Positions 45,119 through 59,479 of a stretch of 64,000 nucleotides of DNA are shown in pieces. The notes below the pieces were generated by a model that was not told where the DNA came from, made no database searches, and saw only the letters and a program-made list of their open reading frames with translations. Each line of letters opens with the position of its first letter. The first letter of the stretch is position 1. This stretch comes from Rostratula benghalensis (lineage: Eukaryota; Chordata; Aves; Charadriiformes; Rostratulidae). A program made the position numbers and the translations under genes. The DNA lies in NCBI GenBank assembly GCA_013399305.1, contig VXAI01000035.1, forward strand, positions 3,944,283-4,008,282. The letters run 5' to 3'.

Positions 45119-48100
45119 TGACACCTTATCTCCTCAAGTTTCTGTGTGGTGCTCATCTTTAGTGCCATGTCATTTCCTTGGGCAAACGAAGAGATTTTCT
45201 GTTTTCTGGTGGCCTTTAAGTTTTCAGATGTTTGTTAACGTATTGTGTATTATTTCCCCAGATACTTTTTCAATGTAACCGAGAATGTTTTAACCTGTTG
45301 ATTGTATTGATTTTTGATGTGGAAATAGCAGTCTGCTCCATTTCAAACTAAATTTCAAGGGCATGAAGATTGTTAGGATGGAAAAGCCACTTACTTCAAC
45401 ATAGTTGTTTCTTTTATTTTTATCTCAGTAAGGTACAGAAAGAACCTGAGAGGTCCTAGCCCTATTTTCTCTTTCCTGGATGGAATCCCGATTGCTTTAG
45501 ATGCCGGGAGAATTGGGACAAAAAAGTAAAGCTCATCTGCTGTATAAGCAGGCTGTGCTTGTGCTAGTGATGTCTGAGAACATGGCATGTACTTTCAGCC
45601 TCCCTACCTTTTCATTGTCCTGGCTGGCTGCTGCTGCACCATTTCTAGGCCAATTGCTGTGACGTGTTCTTCTCCAAACCAGTGACAATCAGTGACCGTT
45701 CTACTGAGGGTCCAGTCAATACCTTGTAAAACAAAAACATTCTTACATAGTTTTTATTCTTCTAAACTCTGAATGCATTTCTGAGTCCTGTCTCCCACCA
45801 CTTATTTTTATTTTTTTTATTTTTATTTTTTTTTCTTCTTTAATTGCAGCCCCAAGCTAGGCTTATGGCTTTTAAGAACCGTCCTTAAGTCCTTTGCTCT
45901 GGCTGCATGCTGCATAATTTTTCCATTTAATATAGATTTCTCGTTTTGGTCAATTGCTCCTAGTCCTATTACTTCATAGTAATCTACCTTTGATGCACAT
46001 TTCCCTTCACAGGCCCAGCCATCTCTCTCACAAAGTCATTCCTTGTGCACGATGGGCCTGAGCCAATGCACACTGAAGTCTGTGGCAATATTCCTGTTGC
46101 TCTGAGTGAATTTGAAACCCGAGGTTAAGGGGAAAAGCACTGTCAGCAGTGCAGGTTAGTGAACTGAATTCATGCAGACATTGCATATGTGGGTGGAGAA
46201 GGAAAAGAGCACTTGTTCCAGGGCATTTATGTATCATAGCTCCTAATTTCCCGAAGAAGTTGCAACTCTTTTTTTCTTTTCTTTCTTTTCCCCCACTCCC
46301 CCCTCTTTTTTGCAGTTGCTTTTCTATATACCCCTTTTCTGAATCTGTTGGAAGAGCCACTGATAGAGAGCTCTCTTCTGTCTGTTCACTGGTTATTGCG
46401 TGTAGCAGAGCTATTGCATTTTGCTGTGCCTCAAGAGCTCTCTGCCTGTGGAGGGCTGGGTTTTTCTGCTACAGAGTTGGTCAAGACATGAAATGTCGAG
46501 GGAGAGGGGTTCAGGTGGGTAACTGGCTCCAGTTCCTGCCGATCTTCAGCTGTTTCCAGTGAAATTTGCCCATGTGGGGAAGGCAAAGCTTTGTTTTGTG
46601 ACTGTTGGGCATTGAGAAAAAAGGAGTGTGATGGGGAGAAGTAGCAACTCTTACCTAGTCTAGGCATCCCTTGTCATTTTTTAAAAAGAGGTATTTATTT
46701 CTGTAAATGTATTCTCTGTAGTATTTTAACATACAGATTAAAAAAAAAGAAGGGTGTGTCTGTGTCATACTGTTCCTCCCCTGCCCACCATCAGCAAGTT
46801 TTAAAACGACTGAGTTGCTGGCAGCTGCAGTGTGATAAAATGATGCTGTTTAGGGTAGCTCCCTCTTTGGCACAGGCTGGAATGAAATTGGGGAAGACGT
46901 GAAATTAAAGAGAGCTCGTTTAAAATCGAGTGCTGATTACTCACTTCCATAAATACATTGGAGCACAAGAAATTTATTGTGTTTGGACGTATTTGCAAGC
47001 TGCTTTTTGGAAATGGATACAAATGCACTCTGAATATACTTTTGACTGTTAGAAAAATCTCTCTATGGTTCTACTGAAAAGCAACTAAGGCCACATTTTT
47101 CAGTAGGGTGGATGTCAGAGCTTAGTTGTCATTCTTTCCGTGATGCTTAAGAAAATTCAGAAAGCACAAGAAAGCTTGAGAGAATGGGTGATTCTACTGT
47201 AAAATGCAAAATCATACTTTTCAACAAATGAGAAGCATAGAAGTTGTCACTCTAAATCACAGAGCAGACTAAATTTTCATAAATAGTTTAATGAGTCAAA
47301 AAATATAACAATACAGACCAAACTATTCTACATAAAAATTTCTTTTTGACTGTAGTACTTTGAAATCAAAGGAGAGGATATGTATAAAGCAAAGGAGTAA
47401 CATTTCAAATCTGGTTATAGAAAACTGTTTCTAATTTTAGGACTGATGACATGGGGTCTGTTCGGAGTCCTAAGCAAAGATACCAAGGTGGTAGTGATAC
47501 AAAAACACAGGGTAAGGAGTCTGTGGGTTTAGTGTGTGTGGGCTTCCCACCCCCCAAATGATAATGCTTTTTATGAGCGTACCAAACAGAATTTGACAAA
47601 AAGCAGGAAATTAAACCAGTTATCTCTGAATAGTGTGTTTTAATATTCTAAAAGAAAGGAAACAAACAGAAAGCAAATTACAGTGTGACACTGAAGCCTT
47701 CGGATATCACACAGATGATGTTATTTAAAAAAAACCCCAACCAACCAGCCAAACCTAACATAAATCCAAGAGACTACACTGTAGTCCGAAAATTCTTCTT
47801 TGATTTAATTGTCTCCAGAGCAGGACCAAAAGCCCAAAACTTACGCTTTCCCATGCCGTATTTTTATCTGCTCCACTGTTGGATGGAATAGTAAAATTTC
47901 TGCTATCTGTTTTTAAGTAACACACTGAATTTCTTTTGTACTTATGTAAAATTGTATAAAAATATCAAAACATGAATGATAATTCATATTGTGTTGGGAA
48001 ATCAGGTATATTCTATATAGGCTTGCTCTACATTGCTAATGTGGATCTGTAAAGGAGGGTAAAGAAGAATGAATATTAAGGACAAAGTCACATAACTCAT

Positions 48101-48569
48101 ACAGGCTCTGACAGAACTGGGAACAGAACAAGTGGAACTGTGTGCTCAGTCCTTTCACACCTGGAACAAACTGTTCCACTTAAAGGCAGGGGAGGAATAT
48201 GCCACTTAAGTGGCTTACCAGATGTATGATAGAATCTGCTGTTGTTTCCAGACTTGCACCAAGAAATTGTACATTTTACCTGTTTGCTGTGCGAAGAGGT
48301 TTTATCTAGTTAGCATTCTCTCTGATTTAATCTGTGTTTCATTGCTAGGATGGGAAGTAAAGGTGGGAATGATATAACAGTACGTCTGATAGCTGCCATG
48401 ACCATGAAATGAAATTCATTTACTCAGAGTAGGTACCCTTTGACAGTTTGGTTAAGGTACAGAAGTAGAGAAGATAAATCTCTACCAGAATTCAGGGATG
48501 TCAGCTGATATTTATTAATGACTAAAAATTTGCTTTTCCCTCCATGTGATTTCAAGTGTTTACACAATT

Positions 48570-48597
48570 GAAGATTTAAAATTTGTTTTAAATCTTC
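48570..48597. other. Perfect 12-bp inverted repeat with 4-nt spacer
   Basis: GAAGATTTAAAA (48570-48581), spacer TTTG, then the exact reverse complement TTTTAAATCTTC (48586-48597). It is embedded in complex sequence at about 48380-48700 that resembles a regulatory element more than a repeat. Confidence 0.85.
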
Positions 48598-51500
48598 TGC
48601 AAATCACGGCTCCAACAGCAAATTTGTTTTCAATTTGACCTGTAATGTCAGGTATCATTGCACTGAGTCATGTACTGCATCCAAGCAAGAAGACAAACTC
48701 TGTCTCCTTATTTTTCATTGATGTTGTTTAAATGTAATAATTTTCAGCAGCCTGGTGCTGCTGTTTGTAATGCTGAATGATATTTGAAAGATAATTCAGC
48801 TCAGTATCTCACATCCTGTTATATCCCATGTGAATTAAACAGTTTTGCGCTGCAGTCAAAATAAATGTGAGACTAACGTGATGTACTACACAAAAAATCC
48901 AAGAGAAAACACCAGTTTCAGACCAGTGTGAAAATGTGAGTATGTAGGAGTGAATGTAGGTACCCACATTATAAAGGTGGAGAAACCAAAGCATAAGTTA
49001 GACCCAAAGGCTAGAGAAGAACCCTAATCTCCTAATTCTTCCTTCAGCAAGTTACACATAGCTTTTATAACAGTTTGGGTAGGCAAATGACCACTTAAAA
49101 TCTTTCCCTGGATTGAACGTTGATCTTGGAGACTGGAATTCAGTGTTTTATGGGCTGCATGGCACATGTAAGCACTTCAATTCTGTAGAAGTATTTTTTT
49201 TTCCTATCTGCTACAAACTGTAGTTAATAATGGTTTCCTAGTGTCTTAACATGTTTGAAATGCATGGAAAAAAATCTGAAACAAATGCCAGGTGTTCTTA
49301 CTAATTTTAGGCTTGTATTTTAATTGTTCCTTGGATATTGGTAGGAGGTGCTCCAAACTAGGGGGAAAAATCCCTTCTGTTAACTGAATGAAGCAAATAT
49401 AAAATTTGACAGATGAAAAGGTGCTAACAAGCTGTGGTAACCTGCTTGAAGGTAACATACTAGCGCTGCTTAGGTAGGATGTTAATGTATGTATACATGA
49501 GACCACATTACAGAAACATTTGATGTCATATGATCCACATATGATCTTTCATTCAAATGATGATGAGACTGAAGAATGAAAAGAAATACAGATTTCCTAG
49601 ATTTTATTATATCTACAAGAAAACTGAGCCAATGGTAAGAGCTACAGAAATTGTTGCTTAGTATCTGTTATATCATATAATGTTGAAGATATTAGAGAAC
49701 AGAGAAAAACGATTCCTTGCCGAACGGTAAATAGACTTTTGATCTGCCAAGAGAGTACCTGAGCAGCTTTCTAGCCTTATGAAATGACCCCTGACAGGTG
49801 AAATAAAAGATTTTTTTTTTTTAATCCCTTCCTGTATGATGGACTGTGCCCCATGTATGACATATTGTATTGGTATGAAATGTTAGTATTAAACTGATCA
49901 GCATACTGATACTTCTGGAAGAGGCAGGAGAATGGGACCTAGGAACGGGAGTGGAATGTCCAGGTGACTTCAGTAGCTTGCTAGGATCTACACAATGAAG
50001 GTGCTACTTGAGTACCTAACTATTCTGGGACAGGTAATGATTTCACTGCATGAAAGAAAAAGCATGTGCACAAGTTAACTAACTCAGGAAAATTTGCCTG
50101 CCCAAATCTTCTTTGATTTTAATGTAGATCATTGGTGCATAGGTCTACTCTTGGCCTTTTAAAGGCACTGCATAAATCAAGTTAGAGACACGTTCTTTCT
50201 ATAGTACTTTGAAAAGCTGAAAATTATATACACTCGTACGCAGGAACCAATTTGTTGCAATGAAGAGGTAAATTGTAGTGATCCTATGCCTAAGTAGTTT
50301 CTGTGTGGGGAAAAAAAGACTTTTCTAGAGAAATCTGTCTTTTCCTTCATTGCTTGATTGTGCTGCTTCTTCCAAAGAAGAGAATGTTTGAGGCCTTTGG
50401 TGGAAGTGTTGCTAGAGCCAGTTGTTAGAATCAAAGGGCAGAGTGCCAGTAGACTGACTTGCTTTCTGCGGTGAGCATAAACAGAAGTGAATCCTTGACA
50501 GTAATTTGAGAGCAATGGTTAATATCTCTGATGATGGTATGAGGCTGGGCTTACCAATGCTGTGAGTGTGTGACTCTGACTTGTTTCTGGATTATTTTCT
50601 AAATGTTGTTAAAAGATAACTAGGGCGTCTTGCCATGTCTGTGTTCTGCTGGAAGCTTCTGTGAGATACCTACTTGGTGAAAGTTTGAAGTTCCCTATCT
50701 ATTTTACTATTGTCTAGAGTGTTGGTTGTCTGTATGTGGGACACTGTACGGATATAAAAGTAAAACCTCAGAAAAGAGAAGACTCAGTGCTTCCATGAGA
50801 GCAGCCTTTCTTAGAAAGGAGAATGAGGGGAAAAGTAACCAAAAAGTGAAGTAAAAAAGAGAGGGCAGGCAAAATAGTCAAATGTGAAGCCTTTCAACAG
50901 AGAGGTCTCAGCCTGAACTTTGAAGACAAAGAAGGGGCTCTGCAGAACACATGGAATTTCATAGACAGGGACCTCAACTGATAAATGCCTGCTTTCAGCT
51001 TTAATTTAGCCAACCCTAATTTCCTTTGAGGCAGCTGACAAGATAGAAACATATTTGAAGAGATGGCAATGGCAACCTATGTCTGGTATTTGGTATCAGG
51101 GTCCCAGTGCTATCAAGGTCAATGTCTGTATGAGTTATCAGTCCCGTAAGTTCAGACTTCCTGGAAGCAGCTTTAACTTGTCTATTCGTCTTTTATCTAT
51201 ATGCATGGATATCCATTCACCAAAATATGCATACCTATATACATAGATACATATATTCATTCTTAATGATTCTTTCTACTCATTGTGCTTTACCTGTTGA
51301 GGTGCCTTTTTTTAACCCTCCACCTCTTTGCACCGTTTCATGCAGCAAGCTCCTTGCATAGCGAAGGAAAAGCTTCTCATCTTGTTTTTCCTCTGTTAGG
51401 AGAGGAGTTCACAGGACATGTTTATTTGACCTCAAGACAGTTTCCCATGACACCTAGTCTATGCTATGAATGACATATTGTCACTCCAGTTTAGGAGAAC

Positions 51501-54500
51501 TTGTGGTAAAACATAGCAGTGGGGGAAAATGGTTCAACTGCAGCTCATTTTGAAATGAACTTTCCCCCTTCACCCCATTTAGAATTGCTTTTGATGTGGT
51601 TGATGGTACTGCTTCAAAGGCAGTAGTTGGTAGCAAATAGGAAGAAAAGCAACAGTAAATTAAAGATTTGAAGAGATAAAAATGGTAATTTATAGGTGAG
51701 AAAGACTGATTAGAGATGTTGTTACTTTTTAGTTAATGAAATGACCTGTCTAGTCAAATTGGATAATTCATGTAGTGAGATATTTTTTCTTTATTGTCAG
51801 TTTAGCAGAGTCTCTCTCTTTTCCTAGTGAAAATGAAATGGCGATTTTAGCATTCTTAATTGGTTTGGTTCTGTTCCATGGTAGCGAGTGAACTGAAAAA
51901 ATACTGCTTATGAACAGGTTATGAACTTAAGTTGAAAACCCATGCACTGTTGGCATCAAATAAAAAAGTGGCTAATGAAACAGTCTTCAGTTTCTAATTT
52001 CACAGAGAACTGATATTGCTTTAAGGTGTAGTTCCCGCATGGAATGCATGCAGTGAATGAATATTAGTAATGAGAAGTGGAGATAATTTGTGGTTGAGTG
52101 GTGTGTCTGTACTCAGAGTGACAGAATGCATAGCCAAAACTATGTATTATACCAAATTCAATTGAAAGCAATAGTGGAAGTGGTGGAAAATGTTAAAATG
52201 ACTTATTTTAAATAATCTTTTTGTTCCCGGATACGTCTGCAGGTGAATTAGAGGTAATGTATAGCACATTTACAGTGATTCATAAGAAAGTTATACACTC
52301 TAGAAGAATAGAAAGTATTAACAGTAAATTTTTAATACAGTGACTGATGGTGGGAGAGGTGAATCAAGTAAATTAAGCTTAGATGTCCAAATGGATACTA
52401 TTGACGAACAGTTAAGTTTGTCTAAAATAAAAGCTAAGTTTTTTGCAACCCAGCTTCTTATCTTGGTGACCTATACTGGTGTCTTTGGCTAGACTTCTGT
52501 GATTTTTTCTTTCTGGCTGTTTTGGCACATAGTTCATTTCTCTCTGATGTATTGAAAAATTCATAGCAGAAATTATCTCCTCCATCATCTGGAATACTTC
52601 GCCCCTGATGGGATTTTCCTCTCTGCACGTGATACTAAAGTTTAAACCTCTTACTTCTGACACCCCTGCTAACTCTGCATCTGTCTGTTATACCATTTAA
52701 AAAATTCATATAGTGGTCCCATAGCTTTTGTGTTCCAATTCCCACCCCCTCTCCTTTTTTTCTTCACATCCTCACACTTCCCTTATTTCATTCTTTCAGT
52801 GGATTTTTCATTTCATCCCAAAAGATTACATTTCTAGCAACCAGGTTCTCCTTATAGTTCCATTTCTTGCAGTCTTACAAATGTAAGCAAGTGATTTAAG
52901 AAATTACACTCAGGTACAGAAACTGACTCTGGCAACTCAGGAGGACAACATATTTTTTTAGTGTCCATATGTCAGATGACACTCTCTGGGTCAAGGTTTT
53001 TATTTATTTATTTGTCTTTAGAAACAAGACGTTTGGATTTGTCACATAAAGTCTTCCAATGGTTTGTTCTTAAAGCTACTCAACTCACTGTAGTTTTGAC
53101 AGTTCTCCACTAGCTCAGGTTGTAGGGAGCTATATTGTGGATTCTAAAAAAATGAATTCAGCTTCTGTCAACAGAAGGAATAAATGTGCATCTATGCAGG
53201 TAGTCACAGATTACTGCATTGTCATAAGCCATTATGGCAATGTGGATATGGTAAACTTGAGAGGAAGAGCTGTCATCGTGAACTGGAGAAGAGGAGATAA
53301 AGAGTAAATAGTCACACAGCCATCTATTGTCTGCAACGCTATGACAGGCTAGCACATTTTGTTTGTGGAAGGAAACTACAGTTTTCTAACCTTCACTGCA
53401 CTTATCTAACCTCACAATTCTGGTAGGCCAGCTAAGAAGGTAAATTGTTTCTTGTCTAGTGGTAGTGTCGGCTGAATATTCCTGATTCCTCCAGTCTCTG
53501 TCATCGGGAGTCAGCTTTGTTGTTTTGTTGGTGTGTTTTTTTTTTTTAAAATCCTTTTTGATTTGATATAAGAGGAATAGATGGATAATACTACTTATTC
53601 TGAGATGTGCCCCTTGTAGTATTAAGGGATATTAATTGCACCTTCTTGTTGCCTAAAATATCCATATAGCCACAGGAACTGAAAAGAAAATACCATTTCT
53701 ATAAATCCAGTCTACTTGTAAATGGATTTGGTTTTCTTGCTATGATTTGGCAGAGAGGTATTGTCAAGATATCTGATTTACGAATTTTAGTAACATAGGG
53801 AAGACTCATCGCTTTCCTAATTTAACCAGCTGAGGAAATGTTGACCTGCCTGCTAAAGAGAGATGGTTGGGTTTGTTTTTTTGTTGTTGGTTTTGGGTTT
53901 TTTTTTGCATGAATTCCTGAAAGCGCCACTGCAAGTTTTCTAAGTACTGGGTGATAAACTGTTCTGCACAGTATAGTATTAAGAGAGGAAAAAAGAAATG
54001 CACACGTCCTTTAAAATATAATTGCTCTTTGGGTTTCATTCCAAGTCTCTTTTGGCCATGCATACGAGTGAGGCCAGCCCAGGGCTTTTCTCATGAAGGT
54101 GGATTAACTGATGGATGCTAAAAATAACCCTTTTGTAGATACTGGTGCGGTAATTCCTACAGATAACTATTTTAAAATGTTTTTCTTTTTTTTTTCTTTT
54201 TTTTTCCTTTTAACATGAGAAAGCAGATTAAAATCAATTATAATGGGGTCTTTTTGTGTTGTCTGATGCTACATCAGCTGCTACCTCAGATCAGGAGTTG
54301 TGCTTGAGCTGCTGCAAATCATACAAGCCAAAATAGAATTGGAGCACAAAGTATTTTCTGTTTTTTGACTGTTCAGTGTAACTCCCGACTTCAGTTATTA
54401 CTGTGGATCCTAGTAAATAAACCCGGTATTTTTTCATTTGGGAACGTCACAGAAATATAAAAGTATTTGCAAAGAAATCTCTGGAAAGATATATGTGTTT

Positions 54501-55870
54501 TGTCATATCTGAGAGCTACAGTTTTTATAAGCCTTGAGGAAATCATGCAAATCTGTGTAGTATGTGGTTAAAAAAAAATAAAATGCCTCTATCTCAGGGC
54601 CAAACTAAGATCCACAGAATAAATGACTTTCAGAGTCATGCTGTGACTGGCACAAAAGGTGTTCGGGAAGCCATGAGTATTACTCAGTTGTTTCTTATGA
54701 AAAAGCACTGGTAAATAGTTAAACATAAGATGAACTGAGCACTTTGGGTAGTTAAAAAGTATTTACCCTGAGAATTTAGTGCATAACACTGTGGCATGTC
54801 TCTTTCTCCCTACTTTTTCTTGTGTGGGTTTTTTTTTTTTTTTAGATTATCTGTTCTTTTGGGAAATGCTGTTTCAACCTGTGTTTGAACAGCAGCTAGC
54901 AAAATGGAGCCAGAGTCCTGAATGTGGTGTCTCTAGATTAGTCTAACACAAAATCTGACAAAGATGATAACGCAGGTTGAGGGATTTGTCCTTCGATAGC
55001 TATCCTGCGTTCTTGCAGACTTCCCTCTAATTCTGATTTATGGGGCTGAACTCCCTCCTCACGCCTACAGTTTGGGTAGGCTTGGGGATAGAGTGATAAG
55101 ACAAGATAGGCAGTAATTGTTCTGGTCTCCTGGTGCAGTATGTGTTATGAGCAGAGGACATCTGTGCTGTCAGTGGGCACCACTTGCCTGCGCTAAATTT
55201 GCTGCTGAAAGAATGAACCCGCTATTGATCCGTATAGATCCGTGCTGCAACTGGAGAGCTATACATTCAACATATGAACTTTCCTCTCGGTTTCCTCACT
55301 TCGGTAATGATTAGTGATGAGGGGCAAAAAAAAGAACAGCGTGAAGGATGCCCATGTCTCAGAAGAACCTAACTGAATCAACATTAGTTTTCCTCCTGTT
55401 GTCTCGCCTGACCTGCAGGCCTATTATGGGAGTGACTGATGCCCGTGAACTTGGATTTTTAGCTAAGTCACGGTGTCTGTTAGGTGTGAAGGATTAAATC
55501 ATGACCTTAACAGGCAGAATGGCCTCTGGTTTCAGTGCTTTTCTAGCCTGGCTTGTGTTTTGCAGTAATGTGTGATGTTGGACATCTCCATCAAACAGGG
55601 CCCACTTCAAAACACGTTACACCAACTTTAGGATGTTTGTTGCAAATAACAATAAATAAAATAGTTTTTATTGTACTTTATGAAAAGAAAACAATAACAA
55701 CAACCCAAAACCTCAGCAACTTGACAGTAACTGGTCAAGAAAAGTAATGACTAAAACTTTGTGGGGAGAGAGCAGTCAAGATTTCACCTTGTTGCCTTTG
55801 ACATTTCTGTTGAAAACAGAGAAAATCTGTGAGCCCCGTGCAAGCTATACAAAGAGATGACAATTATCCT

Positions 55871-55899
55871 GACTTAAATAAGGATAAGACTTAAATAAG
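55871..55899. repeat. Short tandem duplication, GACTTAAATAAG twice
   Basis: GACTTAAATAAG occurs at 55871-55882 and 55888-55899 with a 17-bp period, likely a local replication duplication. Confidence 0.8.
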
Positions 55900-58694
55900 A
55901 TTTGATCATTCACGTTCCAGACTTTTAAAGGTATTTTTTTATCTGCACTTATACTTTAATTTTTTTTTTCTGACTTGGGTGAGAAGAGGGTTGCTATGAA
56001 TATTTATAATAAATCACTCCTACCAGAGGACACATTAAGTCTTGCAGCATAACAAAACTGAATTACCATGAAATAAACTTTCTTAATTAAACCAATTAAA
56101 TTTCTTCCCAGTATGTAATTTAGAAACTCTGATAAACCCTGGTTGAAAAGGTTTGTTCTAGCCGTAAGCTGGCCTAAGAAAGAGTGAACATCTGGCCTGT
56201 ATATGAAAGGCCTATTTAGGCCTTAGGCAGTGTGCGAAACATTCGCTGCTGTCCATGGCATTGAATACTTTGTGTGGCCCCAGGGCTTTGCTAAAGGACA
56301 GTGGTATCATTAGGGCACAATCATGTTTATGGAATATGCTGTAACTAAGATAAGTGAGTCCTCAGACTTCTGCCACAGTGCTTACAACTGAATGAGAAGT
56401 ATTTCTGCATCTTCACATTTTTCTTGTAATTCTACCAAAATATACATGCTTTTAACATTTAATCTGCCATTTTTAGATGTTGGTATTGGCAAGCAGCATG
56501 AGGGTTTATGAAAATAGTATTTCCCATCCCTTCCCCATGTCACATTTCAATCTTTATGCAGGTACCAGTATCCATAAGGTGTATTCTTAGCACTCTTAAA
56601 AGATAAATTTTAAGGCTACTATATAGAAATGATGCCAACACCTCATAATATGACTTCTGTTACAGGAACTATTGATAATAGTAAAGGTAACTAATAGGAA
56701 AGAGGTATTCCATTTGTTTAACGTGTCTGGAGGCAAAATCACAAAACCATAATGTAGCAAACCTATGAAAACTGCTCTCCAAAATACTTTTGTTGGCCAA
56801 GCTTAAGGCCCTAATTCCAGAGTTTCCAGGTTTACCCATGTTTAAAGACAACAAGAACTGTAGGCCCTGAGGGTTTCATCTGTAGCTGTGTTTCTCATGA
56901 ATCTATTTCCCAAATGGGAAAGTGTGGGAAATGATGTTGAGGTCTTTCCATTTTTTGGTGTTTCAATAGATGCATGTTGATATTTGCAGCACAGTTCCTA
57001 TATTTCATATTTATAACTACATCAGCATTTCAGAAACATAGTCCTTGGGTGAGTAACAGCTCTGATGGCCTGGAAAAAACAACAGTGGCAGTGGAATTAA
57101 AAGTAAATAGCTGAGCTGGAGAGAGACTTTAAAGTGAGCTTCTGCCTGAGCTGTAAGTGTGTAACCTGTGCGGTGGCTGAATTGTAAGAGGTGTTTTGTT
57201 TTAGAAATACATACTGTGTTGTTATGCATCTGAAAGTGTAGTAACTTCTGGTTTACATCTGGAAACAGCTGTAATTAGCACTCAGTCCTGTATCTAAGGA
57301 TCTTGTTGCCTTTCATCTTCCTGCTGTAATAGTAAAGATCTACCAGTCAGTGAGGTGAAGCCACCACATACTGAATAGGACTTTGTTATTTGAATGCTTC
57401 TGCTTTGAAGTAACGTTCTTGGTCTCTTTACCAGAGTCCTAAATCTATCTTGTTTAAGGGCATGATGAGATGTCCCTTCTGTTCATTTTTTCCACTATCC
57501 CTTTTATTTTGAGTTTTCTATGTTTAAACATAAATAAGATTTGTAGGGTTAGGACACTGTTTCTTTATTAAATAAGCAGAGAAGCATGAAGAAAAGCAAG
57601 CAGGGAGAAAGAGCCTACTTAATCAAGATGTGAAGAAGAACGCAAATCAGGGGTTAGTGGGGCCAGCTTAACACTCCACTCCTCATTGCCTGCAAAAGAA
57701 GAAAAAGTAAAAAAGATCAGAGGGAACAAAGACCTGGTAAGGGCTTTTGAAAGAAGGTATCATCCCTTAGCTGATGTTTTCATGCTTGTTTAGGAGGAAC
57801 TTTGTCAAGAGAGAGGAAACTTTAAGGTAAATGCAGGGACACTTGAAAAATATGCTGTCATTTAAGATTGAAACATAATGTGACAACCAGTAGCCTGCTG
57901 CCTTAGGACGAAGCTGAATGTCTCCACTGAGGAGATGCAGTGCCTCAAAAATGAAGTACTTGTACACAGAAAACACAGCATTCACAACTTATTCTCAGAA
58001 GAGCCACATACATGTGCACAAAACCTTGCTTGGTAAGTGAGAGAAACAGCTCTTACAGCAGGCTGGAGTCTTGCTCATTAGGATGTAATAGCACTGGAAA
58101 CAACAACAAAAAAAAAAGTCTGTCAGCATGCCAGAAACATTTCAGAGGACTGCTACAGTGGTTAGTTCTTTGCTAATCAGGAGATGGAAGGGATGAATAT
58201 CCTTTTCTCAGTAAATTCCTGATACATTTGATGAGGAAATAGTCTGGTTTCTATAAACTTACCTTATGCTGTTCTTATAACCATGGAGGTATTGAAATGC
58301 AAAATGCCTGGCACTGCCAAGTCTGATGAATGATTTACAAGTATCTTTCATTAATTTCCATCTCCTAGCTTGCACTGAAAAATACTGTCTTTTTCACTGT
58401 TTCTCAGGATGGGGAAAATCATCCCCTTGCTCATAAAAAACCAAACATGCATTCTGAAGAAAATAATAAATAAATCTTAGCACCTCTACTGTTGTCTATT
58501 TCAGCCTGTTAATCTTAGCAAATGCCTGAGACAAAATACAGTTGCATAGTCCAAATCTATGCTTGATGTAACTTGACATGTCTTAATATAAAAAGAATTT
58601 CTATTTCACCAGTCTATCTTTTCTCCACAAAACCTTGTCAATGATTTCCCTCAGCGAAACCAAGGTCAGGTTTTTTTGTTATGTTTTTTTTTCT

Positions 58695-58726
58695 CCCCCC
58701 CCCCCCTTTTTTTTTTTTTTTTTTTT
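58695..58726. repeat. C12 run followed by T20 run
   Basis: Homopyrimidine tract: twelve C (58695-58706) then twenty T (58707-58726). Length is likely unreliable in the assembly. Confidence 0.9.
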
Positions 58727-59129
58727 AAGAAAGGCTAGTCCTGCTTTGAGGCAAGCTGCAGCAAATACATCACAAACCATTCTGTGGTTTTACAGTTTGG
58801 ATTCCTGTACAGCTGCATTTGAAAGTCCTGTATAGCTTTATTACTGCTGTGCCATGTTTAAAGGTTATGAAAGAATTGCTTTATCGTGGAAAGAAGTAAT
58901 CTAACATGCACTTTGTTTCACTGACCAGATTATCACAGGCAACCTCATGGATCACAAAATATTTGGGTACTGTCTAATTAAGTAAGCTTTATTGGTTACA
59001 GTGTCTTTTGATTCTCACTTCTGCTACTTCTCTTTTGCCTTAAGATTCTGCTGTGAAAGCATTTTTGATAGAGGCTAAAGAGGATGGCGTACAAACATCT
59101 TGAAATAAGGGCGGATACCTGAAATGAGA

Positions 59130-59205
59130 GGAATAGATATATTAAAAAGATACATATATAAAAGATAGATATAAAAGGTAAGATAGGTAATATAGATAAT
59201 CTTAA
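59130..59205. repeat. AT-rich degenerate AGATA/TAGATA low-complexity tract
   Basis: Repeated AGATA, TAGATA and ATATA words without a perfect period, on the + strand. Confidence 0.6.
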
Positions 59206-59479
59206 CAAATGCATAGTAACACAGCTTGTTTAAACCACCAATGCTCCTTGTCCATGCTAGATGCTTCAGACAATTCTCTCCAGCCCTTCTGCCCACTGCC
59301 TTGAGCATGTCCTTCTCTCTCCCTCTTCCTGATCTCTGGCTGTTGCTGACTGGTACCCATCATCAAGAAATGTTCCCTTGACCATTCTCTCTTCTTGAAA
59401 TGCTTTTTCAGATTTTATATCTTTATGTGGCTCCATTACTGACCACCTCCCCTCCTAATATGTATAGAACTACCATGCA

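Larger units (their letters stand above)
45120..59400. other. Gene-free intergenic DNA
   Basis: No recognised gene. Longest frames (137 codons at 46149-46562 on the plus strand and 112 codons at 50177-50515 on the minus strand) have no domain. Possible very old MIR/L2-like shreds lie at about 48081-48165 and 48958-49040. It also contains the inverted repeat at 48570, a short direct repeat at 55871 and a C12T20 tract at 58695-58726. Confidence 0.5.

Noticed and set aside
48081..49040. Further MIR/L2-like shreds (about 48081-48165 and 48958-49040)
   Set aside because: Word order is suggestive but matches are too short and diverged to list as elements without a profile search.
58200..58215. DMRT-like binding site TGATACATT (autoregulation)
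   Set aside because: The match to the DMRT consensus breaks after nine bases and such AT-rich words are expected by chance.
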